From: Blastomyces gilchristii SLH14081
Lineage: Eukaryota; Ascomycota; Eurotiomycetes; Onygenales; Ajellomycetaceae
Direction: 5' to 3'
Assembly (NCBI RefSeq): GCF_000003855.2
Contig: NW_003101681.1
Span: 5,739,707 to 5,803,706 of the forward strand
DNA length: 64,000 nucleotides
Shown here: piece by piece, positions 37,623 through 48,803 of the stretch
Layout of the letters: each line of letters starts with the position of its first letter
Numbering within the stretch: position 1 is the stretch's first letter
Made by a program: the position numbers and the translations under genes
Notes under the pieces: generated by a model
What the model saw: only the letters and a program-made list of their open reading frames with translations
Told to the model about the DNA's origin: nothing
Databases searched by the model: none

Positions 37623-37717
37623 TGTGAAAGGTGTAAAGCTTGTGTGATTGAAAGGTTGCTAGCTTGTGAAAAGTTATATAGTGAAAGGATTAGTAAGCCA
37701 GATCACATGACCTGACA
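37623..37717 (-). repeat. 3' LTR of the Copia element
   Basis: 95 bp. Differs from 43193-43287 by four G-to-A changes on the plus strand. Confidence 0.93.
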
Positions 37718-37989
37718 TCCCCACTCATCAGAGTAACTATACACAATGCTATATACAAAATTCGCCTTCAAATCAAGTACAGGTACAAAAAATGACTGAA
37801 AAATGTAAAGTAATAAAAAATCAGTCATGATATATATCATTTTTTATCTCTCTATCTCTTCATCTTCATAATCTCCTTTCAATGCATATATTTCAATGTT
37901 TCAAGTGATTTAGTAAGCTCATTCACTGCATTCTCAGCAGATGAAATATATCAGATACATATCTCATTCTTACAGACAAGATTCTGAAG

Positions 37990-39350
37990 AATGTCAAAAC
38001 AGATCTCTATATACTTCAAGCAGCATGAAATTGCTTCAGAAGAGAATAGCTCTATGACAGACTTATTATCAGCATGAATTGTATAAGTTAGACTATTAAC
38101 TGTGATGAAAATAAGATGATCATCAGCATTCAGATTGTTAAGATAGAATGAGATGAATTCAGCATCTTCTAGAAGCTCTCAGAGACAGACAAGCTTATAT
38201 ACAGTCTTAAAGAATGCAATATATTCAGTCTCTGTTAATGACTTAAAGATCTCTGTTTATCAGCAGCTCCGCCATGTAACAGGGTCATCTATTATATAGA
38301 TGATATAATCAGTAGTTGAACAGAATTCTGAATCTCTATCAGCTCAATCAGCATCTGTATATGCTACAGATTCAATTTCAGCACCTCAGTGATAGGTTAT
38401 ACTCTCATTGATTGAACTCTGTAGATATTGAAGTGTATACTTGTATACAGCTCAGTTCTTTGATATAGATCAGAAGCTGAATTATTCAAGAAATTCTGTG
38501 ATGAAGCTCATATCAGAATGTATATTAAATGTCAGATATTATAGAGATCTGATACCAGATTGATAGAACTGTAGAGTAAATTCTGCTATGTATGCAATTG
38601 ATTTCTCATCATTATTCATGAAATTGATGTTCTTCTCTATAGAAGTGAATGTAGAATGATAGTCATTTATTGAGAACTTCTTTAGAAGATTTCTTATAAA
38701 GAGAGATTGAAAAAATATCAATGAAGTTAAATCTCTATCAATCTTCATTTCTAGATAGCAGTTGAAATTCTCTACATTCTTGATCTTGTAATTAGCAGTG
38801 ATTTCAGCTTTGACCCAGTTCAGATCTTCAATTTTCAGGCTGTAGAGATGAATATTATTCACATAGATAATTATATAGATCTGTCTTTTATTGTGAATAA
38901 ATAGTTCAGTATTATAGAGACTGACACAGAAGTCTGAGTGTAATAGCATCTTTCACAGCTTTTTATATTATAAGAGTGCTGCTTGCTTAAGACTGTAGAG
39001 TCTCTGTATCAACTCATACACAAGATTATCATAATCTTTGCAGAATTCTGTGAATTGATTCATATATATTTATTCATCAGCAGGCAGTTGAGTGTTTGAA
39101 AAAGCAGTTATCATATCAATCTGCAGAACATATCATCCCCAGAATGCTGAGATTGTCATGAGAGCTTGTGAGATGAATGCAGAGATAATGAGTGTAAAAA
39201 TTCTTGAGTAATTAACTTTCTTCTGTTAAAGATTTTCACAGACAACTCAGCAGACCTTATAGCAGATAACATCACTCATATTATTAAACTTTTTATCAAA
39301 TACTCATTAATTACAGAGAACACTCATTTATAATATTCTCTTAATCAGTT
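37990..39350 (-). pseudogene. Copia RT and RNase H remnant
   Basis: The open part at 38539-38949 on the minus strand reads MLLHSDFCVSLYN, then QIYIIIYVNNIHLYSLKIED, the RVT_2 block in which the catalytic YVDD has become YVNN, and later NCYLEMKIDRDLTSLIFFQS (the FLG.EI..D...I.LSQ block) and FTLQFYQSGIRSL (the YQ..VGSLMY block). Upstream RT lies towards 39350; the RNase H part lies towards 37990 and is only faintly legible. Confidence 0.87.
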
Positions 39351-39959
39351 ATCAGACTTCTATCTGTTTTAAACAGTTGATCTCTTTAATACAGGTCTTG
39401 TAATAATATTTTCATTTCATAGAAGCTTTGACGCGTGTGAGGTTTTTTGAGATTGAAAGTGCAGTGATCTCAGAATCAGTGAATAGATCTTCAAGACTAT
39501 CTCTCACTGAAGTGATATTTCTTGTAGATGTTGAAGAATCATTCAATTCAACTGTGAATTCTGAAGAGTTCAGTGTATTCTGCACTAAAAAGATAGATAT
39601 TCTCACAGAGATTTCATAGTTAATTCATCAATTATTAGTGAGTATAAGAAATAATGAACACTCAGATTGAATTTTCTCATTAATGAACAGATTATCTATT
39701 GATAAATCAGAAATTACTGCAATCTCTTAACAGACTGCAGTGAGTAGGTCTGATGTCACTGAAGAAATCATCACAGCTGCTTTACAGACTGTATTGAGTA
39801 GAATCTTTGAGTTGTATGAAGTAGTTGATATCAATGAATTGACAAGATGAAGATTCTTCTGAAAGATAACATCTTTTAATATGTATAAACACTCATTGAA
39901 GAGGTTCATCAATCTATAATTAATAAAATCATCATAACTCACAAAAATCAACTTTTTGA

Positions 39960-40840
39960 AATGAGAAGCTATCTTATTGATGAGCTTGAGAACTATCTTT
40001 AAGAATGCTTTGCAACCTCATCAGTGAATGCTGTGTATAGAAGATAGAGCTTCAAGTCAGGCCTCATATAATATAATCAGCTTTGTATTTTCAGAGCTCT
40101 CATACAATATTATTGAGATTGATATAAGATTAAGCAGCTCTGTGACTGCAATAACTGTCTCATCTCACATCTTTTTCAGAGCTGAAGAGTCTATTAATAG
40201 TGATTGAGACTTCTCAATAATCAAATCAATCAATTGTTCAGATACTTCATCTTGCTGTGAAGTATAAGAGAAAGTCAGCTTTCATTTTATATCTTCACTA
40301 AGTATATATACTGCAACTGCATTTGAATTCAATTCTTTATAATCTGAGTGAATAATTGCAATATCACATCTCAGCAGATTCTTGATAAATTGATTGAAGA
40401 TCTATAGATATCTCAACATCTCATTCTTGCATTTCAATAGAAATATTCATCTTATACAGATAGCATCATCTGTTATCATCATTGCAAGCTTCTTGTCAAT
40501 GTAAGATAATATATCATTCTCAGTTTCAAGAGTCTCATCATCACTGAAGATATTCACTCAAATCTTCAAGACCTTGCAGGTGGCACAATGTGGTATGAAA
40601 TTCTTGTAAAAAGCATGTTTCTGTTTAGTCTTAACACATGTGACACAGAATGATAATTTCTTCAGACTGATAATGATAATATTAAATCACAGATCTCTGA
40701 TCATTTTTAATATACTATTTTCACTGATATGATCAAGTCAATGATATCACTTATCTATCAGAAGCTGTTTCAGAAGAACTGCAGATAATTAAGATGAAGA
40801 TAAGATAATAAAGAAATCAGTATCTGAATTCTTAGAGTTA
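39960..40840 (-). pseudogene. Copia integrase remnant
   Basis: On the minus strand near 40620-40560 the sequence reads HAFYKNFIPHCATCKVLKI, the second half of the integrase HHCC zinc-binding motif (C-A-T-C). The catalytic core should follow to the left and is too decayed to mark residues. Confidence 0.7.
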
Positions 40841-40845
40841 ATTAA

Positions 40846-41340
40846 CTATTCAATCTTCTCACAGCTGAAAGATCTCAAAGACTCAGTACTTGAATTATAA
40901 TCTGTTGAGATTGTCTTTGATTTCAGAATGATCATATATATCATCACTTCATACATTGAGTCATTTATTATCTCATAAAATGTCAGTGAGCTGTCAGATA
41001 GAATGTAAATATTATTGTGAGACAGATTGATATAGAAGATATCACTGTTGATAGATAATAGAAACTTAAAGTAGTTTCCAGCATTAACTTGTATATTACA
41101 GTGAATATAGTTCTGACATTTCATAAGCTCAGCAGAGATCAGATTTATGAATAGTTCTGACATATAGTATACATAATTGAATTCTATCAATCTTTTACTC
41201 ACTGAGATGAATGTAGTATCAACACTCTGAATCTTCATAATAATCTTATTAATCACTTGAACTGTTGAATTATTGATTACTATAAGTTCTGAAAATTGTG
41301 ATCTATCACTCACTATGTGACATTCAGTATCACTATCTCA
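40846..41340 (-). pseudogene. Copia protease remnant
   Basis: Open at 40846-41313 on the minus strand. Just upstream and into it the sequence reads DSDTECHIVSDRSQFSEL, a mutated DSGAT.HIVSDRSQF aspartic protease motif with the Gly changed to Asp. The following residues up to about 40990 resemble the pre-integrase linker. Confidence 0.78.
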
Positions 41341-41579
41341 TATCATGAGAGAATTCTTGTGAGGTTTCATAAAACAGGCTAATACATTGATAATCTCTGC
41401 AAGATTTATCATCTGATAGATGTCTGATTCATCTGTAATAAATAGTTAAATTCTACTCTCACTATTGTTCTTTTTCTTCTTTTTCTTGAATTTCTTTATT
41501 CTCACAGTATTGTTTATTCTTCAATTATTCAGAGCATTGTCTGAATTGATTAATTAACAGATGTCAAAGTGAGATCTCT

Positions 41580-42923
41580 CACATTCAGAATATGTAGATG
41601 AATTTTCTGATCTCTGATGATTTCAGAAGCTCTCTTAAGTACTATTATAATTATATTCAGTACAGTCTTCACAGGCTGAATTCAATGTATTATTGTTAGA
41701 ATTGATAGATGTAGTGATTATTGTATCTGTTGTAGCAGTGTTGACTGCAGAATCTGTATTCTGTAGATTCTTTTTATCTTTTGAAGAATTAAGCTGTAAA
41801 CAGATCTTCTTCATAAGAAGATCAATATTCAATATTATAGCTGTGAATTTGAAATTCTGTATCTTCTCTATCTTCTTCTGAACATAATTTCTTCAATTGT
41901 TGAATAGAACTGAGTAGAAGATATCAAATATTCACATATCTGAGAAGAAAGCATTCATCATCTTCAATTTTATAATAATGAACTGAAACTTATTAAAGAA
42001 TGTGTGTAGATTGATGATCTGTGTATTATCAAGAGACATGAATTTCAGAACTATCTCACAGTGTAACTATGTTTTAAGAACAGAGTATTTCTGTTCAATT
42101 GCATTTCATAGAGTATAAGTAATCTGATTTTCATCATATTTGAAGAAATATAGTCTGACACCTGTATTCAAGAAGTTCAAGATGAATGTGTAGAGCTACT
42201 GATTTCTGACATCTCAGAATAATACTTATTTATCATCTTTTTATAGAGAGTTCTGAGTCTGTTATTTCTCTATTATATATTAACACTGTGTATCAATCAG
42301 TTTCAATTTCATGAAGATGCTTCATGTGATGTAATTGAATATATCAGTTAGACTGTTTAATCTCACAGTATTCTTAACATCTTTCTTAAATTAAGAGATT
42401 ATCTTGTCAACACAGCTATTCAGTTTATAAAGATTGAATTTCAATCTTTCACTGAGATTAGAATTTCATGTGACTGTACAGACTGTTAATATAATAACAG
42501 AATAATTATTAACATTCTGTGATTAATCTGTAGAGAATCTCTGTTCACAGAGTTTTTTCAGTTATAGTTTAAGTTTTAGAACTCTTCACTTCTTCTTCTT
42601 TATCTCAAATATTATCTTGAGATGCTTTATCTGTTGATCTGATATTATCTCATCTGAACTGTTAACTTCATAAGAACCAGCTTTATCAAGCTATTAAGTA
42701 GATTAAAGAGATGACCTGACTGTGTTAGAAGCTGTATTCAAATCAGCTTCTCAAGAGAGTGTTTCAGAGTATTTATCAATAAAGCTTTTAAAAGCTTCAG
42801 AAGAATGTTCACTGACAGAGTATATAAGTATAAAGAATTATCATCATCAACTGCAACTGACTCAGTGAAAAGAATGTGAGATTGTGAACATGTATATAAG
42901 TGAGATTGTATTAAATCTGTCAT
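41580..42923 (-). pseudogene. Copia gag remnant
   Basis: Near 42923 the minus strand opens MTDLIQSHLYTCSQSHI. Near 41660-41620 a zinc knuckle reads ACEDCTEYNYNST, from a CX2CX4HX4C motif that has lost its His. Between these points the frame is broken. Confidence 0.65.
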
Positions 42924-43179
42924 CTTAATATTTATTCATTGAATTCTTGTCAATATTATTCTCTTTTCTTGCTTTTTTTTTTTTTGCAAATGTGATGTAT
43001 TTTCTGCAAGTCTCTTTTTTAAGTGAGCAGTAGTATTTTTAATTATTAAGATCTTAAACACATCAATACTGATAGAATAAGACAATTTTAACTTCTGATA
43101 AATGTATTGAATGAAGCAGTAGTTTAATAATAATTATATTGACAAGAAATTCTGAATTGACAGTGATTTTGCATAAAAT

Positions 43180-43192
43180 GAGTCTCATAACC
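43180..43192 (-). other. Primer binding site of the Copia element (half-tRNA type)
   Basis: On the minus strand GGTTATGAGACTC starts directly after the LTR end. GGTTATGAG is complementary to the anticodon arm of initiator tRNA-Met (CTCATAACC), as in Drosophila copia, which primes from a tRNA fragment cut in the anticodon loop. The same GGTTATGAG follows the LTR of the TRIM at 59048. Confidence 0.7.
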
Positions 43193-43287
43193 TGTGAAAG
43201 GTGTAAAGCTTGTGTGATTGAAAGGTTGCTAGCTTGTGGAAAGTTATATGGTGGAAGGATTAGTAAGCCAGATCACGTGACCTGACA
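43193..43287 (-). repeat. 5' LTR of the Copia element
   Basis: 95 bp, nearly unmutated, containing the palindrome CACGTG. Followed by the target duplication GATTG; this marks the right edge of the AT-rich block. Confidence 0.93.
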
Positions 43288-43292
43288 GATTG

Positions 43293-43920
43293 ATTGTGGT
43301 TGGAGAAAATGTGGGGGACGCGTTGATTTATTTATGTCAGCTGACTGTAACATCGCGACCCGCTCTTTTTCCCGAGAGATTGCAATGTAACAACGGTACG
43401 GTACGGTACGGAGTACATAACATAAATTCCGCATCGCAGAAGCGCAGAAGCGTTGGAATATCAGACTATCACCATCACATCATCACAAAATAGAGTGCTG
43501 GGGTCTTCTTTCTTTCTCAGGTCCTCTTTTCTTTTCTTTTTCTTTTTCCCTTTCTTTTTTTTATCATTCTTCAACCAATTGGCAAGAATCAAGGCCGCTC
43601 GCGATTTTCCTTGATCATCGCTGTCCGCCATTTATTAGTTGCCCAATGGCCCGCTCAGATCTCAGCCAACAAGCTCCATCGCCTTCGTCCGTCTGGTCTC
43701 GCTGAGCCCTATCACAATAGTCCCGACGATCCTGCAGCCAGAGATTCCCTTTTCGACCTTGCAATTGGCAACTCCCCCGCTGTGCAAGTCTGCGACCTAC
43801 CGCGTGGGCTGGCATCCTGTTTCCTCGCGCCACAGCATCAATCGTCGTCGTTTGACCAGTCCATATTCCTGTCCGAATCTGTATCGACTGCTGTTTAATA
43901 TCCCCTAATCCATTGCTCCC
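43293..43920 (+). promoter_or_regulatory. Promoter and leader of the RA-PH gene
   Basis: Normal composition resumes here. A short ACGGT repeat (about 43394-43412) and a strong pyrimidine tract (about 43504-43563, TTTCTTTTTCTTTTT) are typical of fungal promoters. No convincing TATA box. Several small open stretches at 43611-44190 look like leader sequence. Confidence 0.5.
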
Positions 43921-44078
43921 GTGAGTCCCTGTTGCCACAATTGTTCTTGCAAATCAGGTCGCACTGGCGACTGCGGTGCGACCCCCAATGCGCTATGGGC
44001 AATCCCAACTGGCAACACAAACCCACGGAAATAAACCTCCCATCGTCGTCTGGGGAAAGATTGTCTGACCTTTTGCAG
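43921..44078 (+). other. Possible intron in the 5' leader of the RA-PH gene
   Basis: Starts GTGAGT, ends CCTTTTGCAG, with TCTGAC (branch-point-like) about 10 bases before the end; 158 nt. Splicing is inferred only. Confidence 0.4.
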
Positions 44079-44169
44079 ATACAGACTGAGATCTCGATAC
44101 GATGGATATTGTATGAAACAGAAGGAACAAAACAAAAAGAAGGAAAACCCGTTCTGAAACTACGTCGCT

Positions 44170-47152
44170 ATGGACGCCCGTCCGCATACCTCTTCGTCGT
44201 CCACGACGTCACCCGTGTTAACACAGCCTCCGCCGCTACAAGCACCACCTAAATTTTCCAGATATCGTTCCGTCCGGAAAGCTGCTGAGGCACAGGCAAT
44301 TCAGAATGCAGCTGCGCAGTCCTTTCCAACTCCCTTGAGCCCGCCCCCGTTGCCTATGAGTTCCGAGATCGGTTCGCCGCCGCCGTTCTCTAAGACACAG
44401 AATGAATCGATCAAGCGCAGCATGTCTAGATACCGACACGCGAAACCTAGTGCAACCAAGACTGCCTATCCTGTCCCTTCCCCCTCGCCGCTTCCAGCTG
44501 CGGTGACATTACCTACCCGTCCACACACAGACGGAGACTGCATGCAAGACCTTCAGGCAAGGGAGCAACACGAGATTACCCCGAAGCAGCAGGGCGCGGG
44601 ATCTACCAGGCTACAGGACCACTCGGACACGGCGCCTGCATCCGATGCGTCTTGCTCTCAGGGAGCTGTGCAGTCAACAAGTCAAAGTCATGACACCAAA
44701 GGCTCACATGGAGCGGGTCCCATAGATAACATCGCGGAAGATACAAAGCCACCCACTGGATATTTCTCTCTAGAAAGGCATAGTAGTATGTCCAGCATGG
44801 AAGACTCTCGACCCCGCCGATCACGTACGCATACTGATCCTGGGCGTGCAAACGTCCGCTCTCCCACGAGTGAATCGCATAATACCCCCGCCGTGCCTGG
44901 TAGACTACGCACCGTTCCTGAGCCAAGAATGCTAGACATTCGGGACCATGTGCAAAACATTACCAATGAAGAGCTCGCCGCGAATGAGAGAGCGGCTGCA
45001 GCGCATAATGGTTTGAAGTCGAAACCCCAACTAGTGAAAGTGAAAGGGGGCGGGTTCTTGTCACGGATGAAAGCCTTGGATCCTACTTCGAGCTCGAAAC
45101 CTAACAACAACAGCAGCGGCGGCAACAGTCATCATAATAATAATCGAGAAAGATTAAAGACACTCATCTCTTCTCCACTACCAATCAGCCCTGACGAGGT
45201 CAAGGTGGCCTCTGGCAATGAAGCACCTATCTCTGCTGTCAATGCCGGCGAAAGAAAAGTCCTGGTAATTTGCAACGACTCCTTTATATGTCTCCCGTTT
45301 ACCCCGACTACGCAGGCGCAGGATCTCCTAAATTCGGCGGCAAACTGTTTGTCAGAGAACATCGAGCCGCAATCTTCGATTCTCTTGGAATCTTTCAAGC
45401 AGCTCGGTCTAGAACGACCACTGCGAAAATACGAACACGTACGTGATGTCATGAATTCATGGGATAGCGATTCGCAGAACCATTTAATGGTGTCACGGCT
45501 GCCGGACCAGCGTGAGAGGGAGGGCCTCGATGTCAGATTGGCTCCGCGTAAGCAGCCCTCGGAATCTATATTCCACCTTTACCATTCTCAACGCCCGGGC
45601 AAGTGGGAAAGACGCTGGGTTACCCTGCGGTCAGATGGCCAGGTCACTATCGCGAAGAAGCAGGGTGGAGAGTCCATGAATATCTGCCATTTGTCTGACT
45701 TTGATGTCTACTCGCCTACCTCACTGGAGACGGTGAGAAGGGTCAAGGCTCCGAAACGGATATGTTTTGCAGTCAAGAGCCAGCAGAAATCTAGCATGTT
45801 CTTGACAACGGAGAATTTTGTGCATTATTTTGCCACCGATGATGAGCAAATAGGGTTGGGGTGGTATAAGGCGGTTCAGCAATGGCGGAGCTGGTACCTC
45901 GTGAATGTTCTGGGCGAAGGTGATAAGGAGGAAGATTCGATTAATTCGGATGCGAAATCTCCGCAGTCGGGAGCCCAGAAGTCGAGGTCACGTCAGGGTT
46001 CCGATGCCTCTATTCCCTATCAACTTGGAACATTCAAACCGCTTCTGGATATGGATATATCAAAGTGGAAAATCGAGCCTATCGACAACATCCCAGAGGA
46101 GGTTTCCAAGGAGCCATCCATATCAAAAGCTGCTTCCGTCCATGGTCGCCCAACGCGCCCTCAGAAACGACCCTCCACACCCGCAAAGAAATCCAAAAAG
46201 GAGCCCACCACCGAATCAGACCCCGACCCCTTTGTTTCTTCAGGCCTACTTGGTAAAACATACGCCCAACGCACAAAGGCTCTAGAGGAACGGGAAAAAG
46301 ACGCTTCCCAACAAGCATTCACCGGCCTTGGCCTCCTCCGAAACCTAGCCACTGAAAGTCCCACTTCCCCCAGTGACCGCTCAAGTCGCCGAAACAGCCG
46401 CGACTACACGTCACCACAAATCCCCACAAGCCCCAAAGATAGCATCAATGGCGGCCCCTTCAGCAGATCCAAGTCCGTCAAGCAGAAACCCAAACCCCTC
46501 ATCGACCTGACGCCCGTATTCCAAGAACCGCCCCAACACACGCGAAAGGGGCGAGGCGTTGCCGCGGAACACGGGCAACCGCTGGTCGAGGCAGCCACGA
46601 GCCCTGAAGTGCCGCCCGGTGCAATTGTAATTCCCAGCGCAACCACCTGGCGAAAACCAGTACAGTCACCTGCGACTTCTCACGGTGCTCCTCCCAATAT
46701 CACCCGCGGCGGCGGAAGCATCCACCATACCCGCCCCACAACATCCCATGGCACCACCACCACTATCCGACGCCGTGAACGCGCCGCTACAGTTAACAGC
46801 AGCAGCTACAACAACGAGTCCATCCCGCCATTGCCCGTCACAGCCCCGGGACAATGCTACCCGAAAACCTCCAATCCAAACTCCAATCCAAATCTCAAGC
46901 CCCCACGCCCTAACCCACACATCCCCCTTCGCGCCTACAGGTCTCCTTGCCCGCGCTGCCACAACCGCCGCGGGCCCGCCGGGCCGGTATGACACCGGCC
47001 GCGGTGTGGCAACGGGCGATAGGAATAATTTCGCGAAGCCGATGGTGGATCTATCGCAGGAGAGTCAGTTTGTGGAGGGGAGTTTGTTGAGGGGGGTTGA
47101 GGCGGGAGAGGTTGTTGTTGGGAAGGGGCCTGTTGCTGGTGATCGGAAGTGA
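44170..47152 (+). CDS. RA-PH domain adaptor protein (frame switch near C-terminus)
   Basis: A ~980-residue fungal protein combining a Ras-association-like domain (about residues 360-450, KVLVICNDSFICLPFTPTTQ onward) and a PH domain (about 462-577; SIFHLYHSQRPGKWERRWVT, ending QQWRSWYLVNVLG). This RA-PH tandem is the arrangement of Grb7/RIAM-type adaptors that link small GTPases to membrane phosphoinositides; a similar cytoplasmic, membrane-recruited role is inferred. The rest is low-complexity, Ser/Pro-rich and probably disordered, with two short SRYR motifs (near residues 30 and 85). The frame opened by the ATG at 44170 runs to 46992, but its last ~40 residues look unnatural. A second frame (+1) carries PFAPTGLLARAA ... 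RYDTGRGVATGDRNNFAKPM and SQFVEGSLLRGVE, which looks like the true C-terminus, stopping at 47152. Either an unrecognised short intron or an indel lies at about 46800-46910. Confidence 0.85.
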
Positions 47153-48803
47153 ATTATGCAGCAGGGGCGGGGGTAGGTTAATAATATGACCCTTTCTTTT
47201 TTCCTAGGATTTAACTGGTTTGAAAGGGTCTGGTAGGTATGTTGAGGGTTGGGAATCTGGTTTGGGGAAATTTACGAGTTTGATTTCCTGTATTGTCTGT
47301 GGATGATTGATTGGCGATGTCATTGATTTACGAATGGGCCTCTTATATTGTTATTGGGAGGGAGGGTGTTTTCTTATCTGTTCTTCTACTTCTTGTGCTG
47401 CCCTACACCTTAGCAGCACAGCCTCCCTTCCACTTTTCGGAGCTTTTTTCTTCTTTTCTTCTTTTCTTTCCCTCGCCCTCTTGAAGGACGCGAAGGCTTT
47501 CTTTCTTCTTCTTCTTCTTCTTCTCCCTTTTCAACCATACAGGGTATCCATCCGTCACTGCACTTCTCGGGATTTATTATCTTAACATTACATAACTATA
47601 TATTCTTCTTTTTTCTGTTCATTTTCTTCTCGCATCAAAAAAACAAACCTCTTATTTTTTTACCCTTGCTTCTTTCCCCTTCTCTTCGCTCTATATATGC
47701 ACTACACTCTGCGAGGGAAGATTTGAGGTCCGGGGGAGGGGATTTGGCATGAGAAGAGCCTGAGCGGGCAACCAGGCGAATAATGAAATTTAAAATATAC
47801 ATATATCATCTCTACTAGATTTACCTGTGTCTGTTTTGTCATTTCAATGTCTACAGTACAAAAAAGTAATAAATAGTCACGTGATCAATTCACGACAATA
47901 GATCCATGGATCCGATCCTACACAGCAAAACATTCTCTTCTCCATCGCATCCCACAAGGGGACATCAAATAGTGAAAAGAAGAATCCAACCCCATCCAAG
48001 CCGCGTATATAACGCAGGCCCGTACGAGAACAAAGAGGTATACAACAGCGACGACAAATCAAGGTCATCAAGCCATTGTACATCATAAAACCACAGCCAC
48101 CCTTTCAGCCTTCTCTATTTGATAGGAGGCGGCGTGGCATGGTTTTTTTTTTTTCAAAATTGTTTCAAAAATTCCCAGCCGATCCGAAGACCAACATGGA
48201 GCGGTCAGTAGTTGTAGTTTTCAACTAGCAAAAACGTTGCCTCAGGCGAACCTTCACTGGTAACGTAAAACCCGTGCACTTGGATGGGGAAGGAAAAGAG
48301 AGAGAAAAAAGAATTGTAAAAAGAGTTGGGGGACGACGAGGAGTATTTATAGGGTTGGGCGTGGGAGTCACGGGTGGCGCTAGTCGTAGCCGAGATTCAG
48401 GGCGGATGCTGATTGGCGGATTGTCGGATGTTAGTCAGCGGCTGGTCTGGTCATGTGATGTAATGTTTGTCTTGTTTGTATATGGAGTGGCGAATGTGTG
48501 GTAATAATGTACTATACATTACATATATACACAGGGAGGGGAGGCGGTGCGACCGACCAGAAGCGCATATGGAAGTTGCAAGATGGAGATTATTGTGTGA
48601 CGGTTGTAATTACTAACGGACTCGCTCCTGCAGGGGTATCCATATATATATTTCCGAAAAGTATCCGCCTTTCCATGTCTGTCAACAGCCCAAGACATCT
48701 GATGTAGCCCTTGAAGGAGAGAAAACAAGATGTCAATAACTCCCTTTGCAATGAATAAATGAAAGGCAGAAAGAAGAAAAACAAGGAAAGTAACGTTATC
48801 CCA
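47153..48803. other. Intergenic region between convergent genes
   Basis: 3' sides of the RA-PH gene (+) and the DUF3431 gene (-). Contains a CTT microsatellite (about 47500-47523) and a short T run near 48146. Open stretches here have no domain or plausible gene structure. Confidence 0.6.

Larger units (their letters stand above)
37623..43287 (-). mobile_element. Complete but decayed Ty1/Copia element, minus strand
   Basis: Two 95-bp LTRs (37623-37717, 43193-43287), on the minus strand TGTCAGGTCACGTGATC to CCTTTCACA, flanked by the exact 5-bp duplication GATTG (37618-37622, 43288-43292). Minus-strand order is gag, protease, integrase, RT, RNase H, the Ty1/Copia order. Next to the 5' LTR is GGTTATGAGACTC, a candidate primer site for an internal fragment of initiator tRNA-Met. 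A purine tract GAGTGGGGA precedes the 3' LTR. The LTRs differ at 4 sites, all G in the right copy and A in the left. The interior is stop-ridden. Confidence 0.92.

Noticed and set aside
43611..44252. Several ~60-107-codon open stretches before the RA-PH gene
   Set aside because: Overlap on both strands in the leader and possible leader intron; no domain content.
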